17,765 bases of DNA from 2-12-FULL-42-15 sp964196565 (GCA_964196565.1 CAXMUH010000131.1:1-17765), one strand, 5' to 3'. Numbered from the stretch's first letter, positions 7,326 to 15,689 are shown. Notes: generated by a model not told the origin, from the letters alone. Numbers and translations: made by a program.

Positions 7326-8294
7326 ATGCCCAATATACGTCATAACTGGACACCAGAACAAGCAACGGCTTTGTTTGAGATGCCATTTAATGATCTAATT
7401 TTTCAAGCGCAAACGGTTCACCGTGAACACTTTAATCCCGCTGAAGTGCAAATTAGCACCTTGTTGAGTATAAAAACAGGTGCATGCCCCGAAGATTGTT
7501 CTTATTGTCCACAAAGCGGCCACTACAAAACTGGCGTAGAAAAAGAACGTTTAATTGAGCTCGAAAATATTATGCAAAATGCAAAAGTGGCCAAAGAAAA
7601 GGGCGCGAGTCGATTTTGTATGGGCGCTGCTTGGCGCAGCATTCCAAAACGTGAATTAGGCAATATTGTTGAGATTGTTAAAAAGGTTAAAGCATTAGGC
7701 ATGGAAACCTGCATGACCTTGGGCATGTTAGATGAAATGCAAGCTAAAGCATTAAAAGAAGCGGGTCTAGATTATTACAATCACAATTTAGATACCTCGC
7801 CTGAATATTATAAAGAAATCATTTCCACACGTTGTTACCAGGATCGACTTGACACCTTGCAACATGTGCGTGATGCCGGAATTAAAGTGTGTTGTGGCGG
7901 CATTGTCGGTTTAGGTGAATCACGTGCGGATCGCATTGAATTCTTACGTCAATTAGCAACTTTGCCAGCGCATCCGGAAAGTGTGCCCATCAATCGATTG
8001 ATCGCAGTAAAAGGCACACCATTGCAAGATCAAAAACCAATTGATGATATTGAATTTGTGCGCACCATTGCGGTTGCACGAATTATGATGCCAAAATCAG
8101 TGGTGAGATTATCTGCGGGACGTGAGACCATGCTCGACTCGATGCAAGCATTGTGTTTTTTAGCGGGCGCAAACTCTATTTTTTACGGCGAAAAATTATT
8201 AACAGCCGCTAATCCAGCAGAAGTACGTGATCGGGAGTTATTTGCAAAACTTGGAATCAAACCCACCGAAATAGCGGAACCACAAACTGCATGA
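7326..8294 (+). CDS. bioB: Biotin synthase
   Basis: BioB is a radical-SAM enzyme that inserts sulfur into dethiobiotin, the last step of biotin synthesis. The radical [4Fe-4S] cluster motif CPEDCSYC has cysteines at 54, 58 and 61. SRFCMGAAWR, ETCMTLGML, YYNHNLDTSPEYY and KVCCGGIVGLGE follow as in all BioB proteins. The arginine-containing SVVRLSAGRETM near residue 260 belongs to the [2Fe-2S] sulfur-donor cluster site. At 322 residues it is of normal length, with the last residues variable. Its start has AGGAG seven bases upstream. It is first in the operon, and its TGA overlaps the bioF start in ATGA. Confidence 0.98.
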   Translation: MPNIRHNWTPEQATALFEMPFNDLIFQAQTVHREHFNPAEVQISTLLSIKTGACPEDCSYCPQSGHYKTGVEKERLIELENIMQNAKVAKEKGASRFCMGAAWRSIPKRELGNIVEIVKKVKALGMETCMTLGMLDEMQAKALKEAGLDYYNHNLDTSPEYYKEIISTRCYQDRLDTLQHVRDAGIKVCCGGIVGLGESRADRIEFLRQLATLPAHPESVPINRLIAVKGTPLQDQKPIDDIEFVRTIAVARIMMPKSVVRLSAGRETMLDSMQALCFLAGANSIFYGEKLLTAANPAEVRDRELFAKLGIKPTEIAEPQTA

Positions 8295-9460
8295 GCATTT
8301 TAACTCAATTATCAGATCAACTGCTGCAACATAAAAACAATGCATTGCATCGAAAGCGGCATATTTTAAATTTGAAAAACAGCCTGACGGTTGATGTCAA
8401 TCAACAAAAGGCGGTGGTTTTTTGCAGCAATGATTATTTAGGAATGGCTGCGCATCCGCAGTTAATTAATGCGATGAAAGAGGGCGTGGATCGCTATGGC
8501 GTTGGTGGCGGCTCTTCACAATTGGTGGCTGGTCATTTAGCGGTTCATCATAAGGCGGAAGAAGCATTTGCTGATTTTTTAAAACGTGATCGTGCGTTAT
8601 TATTCTCAACCGGTTATATGGCGAACCTTGGCGTTATCAGTGCGCTCACCAATAAAAATGACGTTATTATTGCAGATAAATTAGTGCATGCCTCATTAAT
8701 TGATGCAAGTAAACTTTCAAGTGCAAAACTGATTCGTTACCCACACTGCAATAATTCACAGTTAGAAAAACAATTAATAAAATATAAAGCTCAGCAAAAA
8801 TTAGTCGTCACCGACAGTGTTTTTAGTATGAGCGGTGATATTGCTGATTTAAATGTGATATCGAAATTGTCACAGCTTCATTATGCCACGTTAATGGTGG
8901 ATGATGCGCACGGCATTGGCGTGTTGGGTAGCTCTGGTGCGGGAGCTACGGAATTATTTGATTTACCTCAAACGCAATGCCCAGTGCTGGTTTGCCCTTT
9001 GGCCAAAGCATTTGGGGTGATGGGTGCCATTGTTGCGGGCTCGGAAGATCTCATCGAGGGGCTGGTGCAATTTGCGCGTTCTTATATCTACACCACAGCA
9101 ATTCCGCCGGCACTCGCATTTGCCTTGCTGACCAGTTTGCAATTGGTGAGAAATGAAAGCTGGCGACGTGATAAATTAAATTCAAATATTAATTATTTTA
9201 AACGTGAGGCGCAATTATTGGGTTTAAATTTAATGCCTTCGGTTACTCCGATTCAAATCATTACTATCGGTGATGCAGAAAAAGCTCAGGCAATTTCAGA
9301 ATCACTTCTGGAGCATGGCTTTTTATTAAACGCGATGCGACCACCGACCGTGGCTATTGGCTGCTCAAACTTACGCGTCGGTTTATCCTGTTTGCATAGC
9401 GAAAAACAAATTTTTGAACTATTAAATCGAATTAAAGAATGTGAGCATGCTTTATCATAA
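8291..9460 (+). CDS. bioF: 8-amino-7-oxononanoate synthase
   Basis: BioF is a PLP-dependent alpha-oxoamine synthase condensing pimeloyl-ACP with L-alanine to give KAPA. The sequence shows FCSNDYLGMAAHP (44-56), YGVGGGSSQLVAGH (69-82), the PLP-stacking region ADKLVHASLIDA, VDDAHGIGVLG (203-213) for the ring nitrogen, and Schiff-base Lys239 in CPLAKAFGVMG. The C-terminus carries MRPPTVAIGCSNLRVGLSC. The 389-residue length is normal. The start codon overlaps the bioB stop by four bases (ATGA), so translation is probably coupled. No upstream ribosome site of note was seen. Confidence 0.97.
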   Translation: MSILTQLSDQLLQHKNNALHRKRHILNLKNSLTVDVNQQKAVVFCSNDYLGMAAHPQLINAMKEGVDRYGVGGGSSQLVAGHLAVHHKAEEAFADFLKRDRALLFSTGYMANLGVISALTNKNDVIIADKLVHASLIDASKLSSAKLIRYPHCNNSQLEKQLIKYKAQQKLVVTDSVFSMSGDIADLNVISKLSQLHYATLMVDDAHGIGVLGSSGAGATELFDLPQTQCPVLVCPLAKAFGVMGAIVAGSEDLIEGLVQFARSYIYTTAIPPALAFALLTSLQLVRNESWRRDKLNSNINYFKREAQLLGLNLMPSVTPIQIITIGDAEKAQAISESLLEHGFLLNAMRPPTVAIGCSNLRVGLSCLHSEKQIFELLNRIKECEHALS

Positions 9461-10943
9461 AAAAATAGGCTTGGGGCCTGATTTAGTACTATTGCATGGT
9501 TGGGCATTTAATATTAGTGTGTGGGAAGCGTTGTTACCCGAATTAACTCAGCATTATACTGTGCATTTAGTTGATTTGCCTGGGCATGGGCAATCAGCTA
9601 ATACCATCATGCCTGAAAATATTGATGATTGCATCGATCAACTTATTCAAGTATTACCGGAGGCGGCGCATTATATCGGATGGTCGCTCGGAGGATTGCT
9701 GGCACAACAAATAGCGATTCGCTATCCCGATAAAACGATTTCACTGTTATTAATTGCCTCAACCCCAAGGTTTTTAGCAGATGAACAGTGGCCAGGTGTT
9801 TCAAAAGATTTTTTTAATTCGTTTTATAAACTGGTGGAAAGTGATGCTAGCAAAGCGCTAAAACAGTTTGCTTTATTATGTTTGAGTGAACGTAAATTGC
9901 AAAAACGTTTTTATTCACAAATTATTGAAATGGTAAGTCAAGTCAATCAGGAGAACTTGTTAAACGGGTTAAAATTATTGGCAGAAAATGATTTGCGCAC
10001 AACGATAAATAAAATTCAGTGCGATAAACTATATTTAGTTTGCGAGAATGACCCATTAACGCCTCCCAATAACTTATTGAATCAAAAGAAAATATCGGCG
10101 GTTGGCCACGTGCCAATGATCACCGCGACAAAGGAAATTTTAAAAGCCATGCGAGATTTTTATATGAATACACACCATGCCACTTACAAGCGCAATGTCG
10201 CACGCAGTTTTAACCGAGCCACCTCGACTTATGACGATGCAGCTGATTTACAAAAAACAATCGGGCTTGAGTTATTGCGATACTGCGAGCCATACTCCAA
10301 TCAAGTTAAAAAGTTAATCGATATTGGTGCCGGCACTGGGATGCTAACCCCATTTATTGAGTCACAGTTTGCTAATGCGCATTGTTACTTTATCGATATT
10401 GCCGAAATCATGTTAAATCGAGCGCGCACACGCCAAGATAAACCCACGAGTGCATCGATTTGCGCTGACTTTGATTTGCTGCCTTTTAGAGATCAGGTCT
10501 TTGATTTTATTTACTCAAATATGTGTTTGCAGTGGAGTCTGGATTTAAATAAAACTAAGCTCGAACTTTTGCGTTGTTTAAAGCCTGGTGGCATTATGGC
10601 ATTAGCATTTTTAACAGAAGGCACTTTATCGGAACTCAAAAGAAGCTATGAAAATCTGAAAAAGCCCAATCGAGTTAATCCACTTTATAGCGTTAGTGAT
10701 ATTAAAAAAATATTTTCATCGAATGAATTACAGATAATTAATCTGCAACAGAACAGCTATACACAGCACTTTGACTCTCTTGCTGATCTGATTAGTTATT
10801 TAAAAAGAACCGGTGCGAATTACAGCGCTTCCAATCAACCAAAATCACCTTATAAAAAGTCACACTATAAAAATCAATTGCATACACCTGCGCCACTTCC
10901 AGCAACGTTTAATGTGACATATATTTTGCTGAGGAAAATATAA
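9441..10943 (+). CDS. bioHC: Fused BioH carboxylesterase and BioC malonyl-ACP methyltransferase
   Basis: One 500-residue frame joins two biotin enzymes. Residues about 1-240 are an alpha/beta hydrolase like BioH, with LLHGWAFNISVW, the nucleophile Ser82 in GWSLGG, Asp204 in CENDPLTPP and His223 in GHVPM. BioH cleaves the methyl ester of pimeloyl-ACP. Residues about 247-500 are BioC, the SAM-dependent O-methyltransferase that caps malonyl-ACP at the start: KRNVARSFNRATSTYDDAADLQ is BioC-typical, SAM motif I is IDIGAGTG (293-300), and FDLLPF, FIYSNMCLQWS and LKPGGIMALAF follow. Fused BioHC proteins are known from some other gammaproteobacteria. The linker is very short. The start is GTG 9441 or ATG 9447, either overlapping bioF by 14 to 20 bases. 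All visible catalytic residues are intact. Confidence 0.94.
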   Translation: MSMLYHKKIGLGPDLVLLHGWAFNISVWEALLPELTQHYTVHLVDLPGHGQSANTIMPENIDDCIDQLIQVLPEAAHYIGWSLGGLLAQQIAIRYPDKTISLLLIASTPRFLADEQWPGVSKDFFNSFYKLVESDASKALKQFALLCLSERKLQKRFYSQIIEMVSQVNQENLLNGLKLLAENDLRTTINKIQCDKLYLVCENDPLTPPNNLLNQKKISAVGHVPMITATKEILKAMRDFYMNTHHATYKRNVARSFNRATSTYDDAADLQKTIGLELLRYCEPYSNQVKKLIDIGAGTGMLTPFIESQFANAHCYFIDIAEIMLNRARTRQDKPTSASICADFDLLPFRDQVFDFIYSNMCLQWSLDLNKTKLELLRCLKPGGIMALAFLTEGTLSELKRSYENLKKPNRVNPLYSVSDIKKIFSSNELQIINLQQNSYTQHFDSLADLISYLKRTGANYSASNQPKSPYKKSHYKNQLHTPAPLPATFNVTYILLRKI

Positions 10944-11605
10944 TGTCACGGCGTATATTTATTACAGGTACCGATACCGATATTGGAAAAACCTATGTGT
11001 CATGTCAGTTATTAAAAATGCTTACCATCGCGGGGCACTCTACGATTGGGATAAAGCCTGTGGCTTCTGGCGCTATCGAAACGGAACAGGGTTTTCAAAA
11101 CCAAGATGCACTGGCCTTACAAGCAGCCAGCTCAATTGCGCTTGAATACAATTTAATTAACCCGATTCTTTTTAAAGATCCGATAGCGCCACATATCGCA
11201 GCAGAACGTCTACAGCAAACACTAACGGTGGATCAACTGATAAAAGCGTGCGCGCCGGTTTTTAATATTGCACATGACATCACTATAATAGAAGGCGTTG
11301 GCGGTTGGAAAGTTCCGCTGAATAAAACCCAAACCATGGCGGATTTTGTAAGAGCGCTTAACCTTGAAGTGATTTTAGTGGTGGGTATGCGCTTAGGATG
11401 CCTTAATCATGCGTTATTAACGGTTGAGGCAATAAAGTCTATGGGCGTCAACCTATTGGGTTGGATTGCAAATTATCCACACGCGCAAATGTTAGCGATT
11501 GATGAAAATTTACAAAGTTTAGTTGAGCGCATTGACGCACCGCTATTATCAACCATCCCTTATCGTGGCGCGATTTGTGCAACTGGATTTGGTTCTACAG
11601 TGTAG
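10943..11605 (+). CDS. bioD: Dethiobiotin synthetase
   Basis: BioD uses ATP and CO2 to close the ureido ring of DAPA, forming dethiobiotin. The N-terminal P-loop is FITGTDTDIGKT (6-17), the substrate lysine lies in GIKPVASG, and EGVGGWKVPL forms the next active-site loop. VVGMRLGCLNHALLT is family-typical. The 220-residue length is normal, with a slightly odd tail after IPYRG. The start overlaps the bioHC stop by one base (TAATG), with GAGGA at 10931-10935 as the ribosome site. It closes the biotin operon; a repeat begins 12 bases after the stop. Confidence 0.97.
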   Translation: MSRRIFITGTDTDIGKTYVSCQLLKMLTIAGHSTIGIKPVASGAIETEQGFQNQDALALQAASSIALEYNLINPILFKDPIAPHIAAERLQQTLTVDQLIKACAPVFNIAHDITIIEGVGGWKVPLNKTQTMADFVRALNLEVILVVGMRLGCLNHALLTVEAIKSMGVNLLGWIANYPHAQMLAIDENLQSLVERIDAPLLSTIPYRGAICATGFGSTV

Positions 11606-11616
11606 GATGGATTAGC

Positions 11617-11662
11617 TGTCATCCCGTACTTGCACCCAGAGGGCACTTATGCGGGACCCAGG
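11617..11662. repeat. GTCATCCC...GGGACCCAGG palindromic repeat
   Basis: TGTCATCCCGTACTTG opens the block and GCGGGACCCAGG closes it, with inverted TCCCG / CGGGA ends. It resembles the left arm of the element at 1688-1714 (GTCATCCC...GGGATCTCAGG), so the two probably belong to one repeat family. The remaining 104 bases before the next gene show no gene. Confidence 0.55.
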
Positions 11663-11766
11663 AAATACTTGGGCGCGTAATCCACCACAAAATCATAAAT
11701 CCTACTATTCACTCAAAATGTATTATAGTTTTAGGTACAAGTACACCATGGAGGGGGTATCCTAAA

Positions 11767-12759
11767 ATGTTTGGTAAGAAAGTCTCTATAGTAATCTGTT
11801 TTTTAACACTTTTATTTGCTTCATTTGTTGCAACTGCTGCTAAACCAAAAATTAGCTGGAAGAAGTGGGTTGCGGGAGTTCGCATTGAGGCGCTAGCTCA
11901 AGGTATACGTCCTAAGGTTTTTGACAGGGCTTTCAGAAACATTCATGCACCAAGTCGCAGTGTGATGAGCTATGATCGTAATCAGCCTGAGAGGCGCTTG
12001 ACGTTTCGCAAATATCGCCGCACTCGCGCTGATAAATATCGTATTTCAGTGGGTCGTAGAAAATTCAGGAAGTACCGTCCATTATTGAATGAAATTAGTA
12101 GCAAGTATGGTGTAAACTCCTGTTTTATCATGTCGTTTTGGGGATTAGAAACCAGCTACGGCAGCTTTATGGGTAAATTTCCAGTAATTAAATCATTATC
12201 AACTTTGGCTTATGACAGTCGTCGATCTAAGTTTTTTCGCAAACAGTTATTATACGCTTTACATATTTTGAATGACGGTCATGTTGATCCGAAGAAATTT
12301 AAAGGTGAGTGGGCTGGCGCTTCGGGTCATCCACAATTTTTACCTTCGAGTTGGCATAATTTTGCAGTGGATTATAATGGTGATGGCAAACGTGATATTT
12401 GGTCGACTTATTCCGATGTGTTTGCGTCAATCGCTAATTACTTAGTGAAACATGGCTGGAAACATAATCAACCTTGGGCAATCCAGGTGAAGCATGTACA
12501 ACGTGCCAAAGGTCTGGTTAACAGCAAAAAGAAAATGACTGTTGACCAATGGCGTGCGTTAGGGTTAAAGACTTTATCAGGACAACCTTGGCCCAGGGAT
12601 GGCAGCCTGCAGGCTGATTTAATCCGACCTGATGGTGGTCCAGATATATTGGTATTTAATAATTTCCGCGTCATTATGAAATGGAATCGCTCAACCTATT
12701 ACGCAGGTACAGTTGGCTATTTAGCTGAAAAGATCTGTGGTAGACCGTTAACTCACTAA
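11767..12759 (+). CDS. Secreted MltB-like lytic murein transglycosylase
   Basis: This protein is predicted to cleave peptidoglycan between MurNAc and GlcNAc in the periplasm. A signal peptide (KK, hydrophobic 6-21, then VATAA and a likely cut near 24-26) is followed by a lytic transglycosylase domain of the MltB (SLT_2/GH103) type. Catalytic Glu128 sits in FWGLETSYGSFMGKF. WAGASGHPQFLPSSWHNFAVDYNGDGKRDIW (182-212) and the SIANYLVKHGW helix match MltB closely. The C-terminal peptidoglycan-binding domain seen in some relatives is absent. The signal is not a lipobox (no cysteine at the cut), so it should be soluble. Start ATG 11767 has GGAGGGGG nine bases upstream; the frame is open further upstream to 11575 but would lose the signal peptide. 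The region at residues 70-105 is unusually rich in arginine. Confidence 0.88.
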   Translation: MFGKKVSIVICFLTLLFASFVATAAKPKISWKKWVAGVRIEALAQGIRPKVFDRAFRNIHAPSRSVMSYDRNQPERRLTFRKYRRTRADKYRISVGRRKFRKYRPLLNEISSKYGVNSCFIMSFWGLETSYGSFMGKFPVIKSLSTLAYDSRRSKFFRKQLLYALHILNDGHVDPKKFKGEWAGASGHPQFLPSSWHNFAVDYNGDGKRDIWSTYSDVFASIANYLVKHGWKHNQPWAIQVKHVQRAKGLVNSKKKMTVDQWRALGLKTLSGQPWPRDGSLQADLIRPDGGPDILVFNNFRVIMKWNRSTYYAGTVGYLAEKICGRPLTH

Positions 12760-12770
12760 CATAACGCGCC

Positions 12771-12792
12771 GGGTATGTTTTCGCATATACCC
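12771..12792 (+). terminator. Weak hairpin after the transglycosylase gene
   Basis: GGGTAT and ATACCC pair around a ten-base loop twelve bases after the stop. There is no run of T after it, so termination is uncertain. Confidence 0.2.
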
Positions 12793-12833
12793 AAGCCAGT
12801 ATAATTTTAGGTGTTTTTCTGGCACCATCTGAA

Positions 12834-12925
12834 GTAGCCTGGTCGGTGAAACCGGCCAGGAAGCATCCAGCGAAGCTGGATTCATGCTTTAATCCCGGCC
12901 AAAAATAAATTTTTGTCCGGGCTAC
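12834..12925. repeat. Palindromic repeat upstream of the O-methyltransferase gene
   Basis: The ends GTAGCC and GGGCTAC are inverted. Inside are two hairpins: CCTGGTCGG/CCGGCCAGG (12838-12846 and 12852-12860) and AAGCATCCAGC...GCTGGATTCATGCTT (12861-12889). A further perfect inverted pair, TTTTAGGTGT (12805-12814) and ACACCTAAAA (12924-12933), brackets it. A related element lies just after the gene at 13644-13715. Confidence 0.7.
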
Positions 12926-12959
12926 ACCTAAAACTAATCCGCGCCGAGTATACCCGATG

Positions 12960-12968
12960 TGCTATTAT
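12960..12968 (+). promoter_or_regulatory. Extended -10 promoter, possibly leaderless
   Basis: TGCTATTAT is a TGn-extended -10 element ending seven bases before the ATG at 12976. Transcription would begin at or next to the start codon. No ribosome site is present and no -35 is recognisable, which fits a leaderless message. Confidence 0.4.
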
Positions 12969-12975
12969 AGTTATT

Positions 12976-13641
12976 ATGTCAATAACACCTGTTAAAATTT
13001 CTGAAGATTTGTATCAATATTTAATTGACCATTCACTGCGTGAGTCAGCGCTATTAAAACAACTGCGGCAACAGACATTGCAATTACCTAGTGGGCAAAT
13101 GATGTCTGCGCCCGAACAATCTCAATTTATTGCGCTTTTGGTTAAATTAATGGGTGCAAATAAAATTATAGAAATTGGTACCTTCACGGGCTATGCAACT
13201 TTAGCGATGGCTGAGGCATTGGGTGACACTGGAAGAATCATTACCTGTGATGTCAGTACAGAAGCGCCACAGCTGGCGCAGAAATTTTGGCAACAAGCCG
13301 ACGTTGCTCACAAAATTGATTTGATAATTACTCCTGGCTTAACCTTATTGGATGAGCTGGTTTTACAAGGTGAAAGTGATCAATTTGATTTGGCTTTTAT
13401 TGATGCCGACAAAAAAAATAATCATGCTTATTATGAAAAATTAATGACTTTAATACGTCCTGGCGGGTTGATGATAATTGATAATGTGCTATGGAAAGGG
13501 CGTGTGCTTGATGCATTATCAGGCGTTGATGAAAATGCCAAGGCGATTGATCATTTTAATCAATTATTGATGCAAGATGAAAGAGTCGATATTAGCATCA
13601 TACCACTGGGTGATGGCTTAACCTTGGCACGCAAACTTTAA
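12976..13641 (+). CDS. SAM-dependent O-methyltransferase (catechol/caffeoyl-CoA type)
   Basis: This cytosolic class-I methyltransferase belongs to the metal-dependent O-methyltransferase family (COG4122-like). SAM motif I is IIEIGTFTGYATLAMAEAL (from about residue 64). The metal and catalytic acids appear in FDLAFIDADKKN (137-148) and in LMIIDNVLWKGRV (165-177). The 221 residues match the usual length. The small-molecule acceptor cannot be inferred. I take ATG 12976 because the family's N-terminus begins there; the frame is open 21 codons more, but these run through a palindromic repeat. The gene has no Shine-Dalgarno sequence but an extended -10 box immediately upstream. Related repeats flank it on both sides. 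Confidence 0.9.
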   Translation: MSITPVKISEDLYQYLIDHSLRESALLKQLRQQTLQLPSGQMMSAPEQSQFIALLVKLMGANKIIEIGTFTGYATLAMAEALGDTGRIITCDVSTEAPQLAQKFWQQADVAHKIDLIITPGLTLLDELVLQGESDQFDLAFIDADKKNNHAYYEKLMTLIRPGGLMIIDNVLWKGRVLDALSGVDENAKAIDHFNQLLMQDERVDISIIPLGDGLTLARKL

Positions 13642-13643
13642 TT

Positions 13644-13715
13644 GTAGCCCGGCCAAGCGCATTTGTGTGCTTGGCCGGGAAGTATTATCACGCAAAGCAT
13701 GATTCCAGCTTTCTG
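13644..13715. repeat. Palindromic repeat downstream of the O-methyltransferase gene
   Basis: It starts GTAGCCCGG and contains a perfect 11-base stem, CCCGGCCAAGC (13648-13658) against GCTTGGCCGGG (13669-13679), extendable by three pairs including one G-T. The right part, AAGCATGATTCCAGCTT (from 13695), matches the reverse complement of the second hairpin in the element at 12834-12925, so the two are homologous. The block stops at the stop codon of the next gene. The hairpin may end transcription from either side, but it has no T run. Confidence 0.7.
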
Positions 13716-15650
13716 CTAAGGCAGTTGATCAGCGCTGCTCTCGTACTCAGGCTCTTGATCCAGATTCAATAACGGTTCGCCGAGACCATGGCCGTTGACT
13801 GCGCTGGTTTTAAAGAAGCCACTTGTATAGGAACTTCCTGTTGAAGCCTGAATAGGTTTAACCTTTGACTGTATAAATAGAGCAAGTTTTACGCGGTCAT
13901 CAACTGATAGTTGCGTTGTATCAGATTCAGGTATTTGTTTGTATTCTGATCTGGATTTTAACGCCACTTCTTCTCTCATGAGTAGGCTTTGTATATGATC
14001 AAATAGTTCAGGCTTGTTAACAATTCTATCGATTTCTGTCGCTATCTGTTTTCTGTCAGAGCAGTACGGAATGCCCAATAAACCAAGAAGCATAGCAAGC
14101 ACATTTTCCGGTCCAGCTAATTCTAACTCTTCAGGTTGTCTTTGCAGTGAATCCAACATAGCTTGGAAGCTGCCAATGTTTTCGTGTTTGTGGCGAGAGC
14201 TTGTTAACACGGCACTGATTTTTCCGCTTACGGTTGGGGACGCAAAAAAATTAAATATAATGCTGATGGCAACCACGGCTCCAGACCATAAAATCTCAGG
14301 GTGTTTCATAAAACTAACCAGATCCCACTCATCAACCGCAACATTTTGCAAATCCAAGCTCGCAGCCCATGAGAGGGTGCTCATCAAACCTAACGTTATC
14401 ATTAGTCCTGCTGCTATTTCGGAATACTGAGCCATGCCGTGTGGTGATATGGTTCGCAATGCTCGATAAAATCGACCATTGCTTGTAACGAGTTGCTGAT
14501 CAGGTGAAAAAATAGGATCTTTATTTAATTTATAAATAGCATCAATAACGTCCTCGGCTAAATCACAGCAGCCAATGCAAACAACAGCACCGAAATTTAG
14601 CATGGAGTGGATTGTAATCGACAAGGCAAAGCTATCATTCTGAAGGCTTTCTCTGAGGTCTTTTAGAGTGACCCAGAAGTAGCCAGCAAGTGTGAGTAAG
14701 GTAACAGCAGATAGTGAGATCTTAGCAATTGGAGAAACGATTTTGTAGGCCATGGGTCGTTTTCGAGATTGTCCTAATTCAGGTTGGTTTAAAAAAGTTT
14801 TTAACAACTGTGCGGCTGCTTTATTTTTCTCGATGACATCATCATTGTACGCAATTGTTCGATGGTTTTGAGCCATAGAAATCAAAAATTCTGCGTCAGG
14901 TCTTAATTGTATCGCTTCCTTTAAATTTTCGAGGCGCAGACTATAATGATCGAGAAAATGACTAACCATTTTAGCTTGATCAGATGGATTGATATTCGAA
15001 AATAAAAAGTCATAGATTCTTGTTGTCCCATAATACTGCAAAGTCGTAAAGATAAGGAACTGGATTGGTATCATCAGAAAGTTAAGTGATTCAGGCAAAA
15101 TGGATTTGTAACCCAGCATTGCTAAAGGCGTAGCAGCGAATGTGGCATTAATTAAAACGGTAAAGAGTTTTTTATAACTCCAGCCATCTGACTGTATGCC
15201 GAGTGTTCTTAATATAGGGTTAAAAAGTAAGCGTAGACTTTGCAAAAAAGAAGCAATAAAAAAAGAATTTACTACAAGATTACTACCATAGGTCCCAGTT
15301 AAAAATGGCCACATCCACTCTTCACCCCAAGGACCCTCATTAGTTAAATCTAAGACGGGTTGAATAAAAACAACAGCGCCTACTGCGCCTGCAGCAATAG
15401 ATCCAAAGGTTAACATCCAATCGATAGGGTTGGAAAAGTCAGCCATACTTAAGGTTATATCGCGATAGTGTTGTACCAATTCTTCAGGGTAGTACTTAAT
15501 TGAGTTTTTTACAATTTGACCAGCTGGAGCATCTTCCATTTTCTCTATGAAGACTGTGTGTGTTGGTAGTTCGGTCTCAGAGGTCTCTTCAAATACGGGG
15601 CTAAGTCGTTTAGGTTCTGTGGTTGCTGCAGTGTCTGTTATTTTTCGCAT
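13716..15650 (-). CDS. Large polytopic membrane protein of unknown function
   Basis: I do not recognise this 644-residue protein. The N-terminal 70 residues are hydrophilic and charged. Four likely membrane segments follow (about 78-100, 116-140, 161-181, 187-207), then a soluble stretch of about 100 residues (208-309), four more segments (about 310-328, 341-362, 409-430, 453-472) and a hydrophilic 170-residue C-terminus. There is no signal peptide, no nucleotide-binding motif and no transporter signature. A CIGCCD cysteine cluster lies at 358-363 within segment six. The last residues are polar and acidic (DQEPEYESSADQLP), as in some substrates of type IVB secretion, but that alone proves nothing. 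ATG 15650 has AGGGAA upstream on its strand. It is a single-gene unit with its own promoter. Confidence 0.8.
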   Translation of the reverse strand: MRKITDTAATTEPKRLSPVFEETSETELPTHTVFIEKMEDAPAGQIVKNSIKYYPEELVQHYRDITLSMADFSNPIDWMLTFGSIAAGAVGAVVFIQPVLDLTNEGPWGEEWMWPFLTGTYGSNLVVNSFFIASFLQSLRLLFNPILRTLGIQSDGWSYKKLFTVLINATFAATPLAMLGYKSILPESLNFLMIPIQFLIFTTLQYYGTTRIYDFLFSNINPSDQAKMVSHFLDHYSLRLENLKEAIQLRPDAEFLISMAQNHRTIAYNDDVIEKNKAAAQLLKTFLNQPELGQSRKRPMAYKIVSPIAKISLSAVTLLTLAGYFWVTLKDLRESLQNDSFALSITIHSMLNFGAVVCIGCCDLAEDVIDAIYKLNKDPIFSPDQQLVTSNGRFYRALRTISPHGMAQYSEIAAGLMITLGLMSTLSWAASLDLQNVAVDEWDLVSFMKHPEILWSGAVVAISIIFNFFASPTVSGKISAVLTSSRHKHENIGSFQAMLDSLQRQPEELELAGPENVLAMLLGLLGIPYCSDRKQIATEIDRIVNKPELFDHIQSLLMREEVALKSRSEYKQIPESDTTQLSVDDRVKLALFIQSKVKPIQASTGSSYTSGFFKTSAVNGHGLGEPLLNLDQEPEYESSADQLP

Positions 15651-15689
15651 GGTTATTCCCTGTGGTCCACTTTAAAAAAGCAATCTAAA

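Noticed and set aside
11575..11766. In-frame upstream extension of the transglycosylase
   Set aside because: It overlaps the end of bioD and a repeat, and would bury the signal peptide; ATG 11767 has a strong GGAGGGGG site.
12913..12975. 21-codon extension of the O-methyltransferase
   Set aside because: It reads from the palindromic repeat and the -10 region, and the family's N-terminus begins at 12976.
12834..13715. Flanking repeats read as a CRISPR or as an insertion sequence with a transposase
   Set aside because: There are only two diverged copies without regular spacers, and the enclosed gene is a methyltransferase, not a transposase.
14014..14430. Plus-strand open frame opposite the 644-residue membrane protein
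   Set aside because: The minus-strand frame is longer, has a promoter and ribosome site and a consistent membrane layout; the opposite frame has none.
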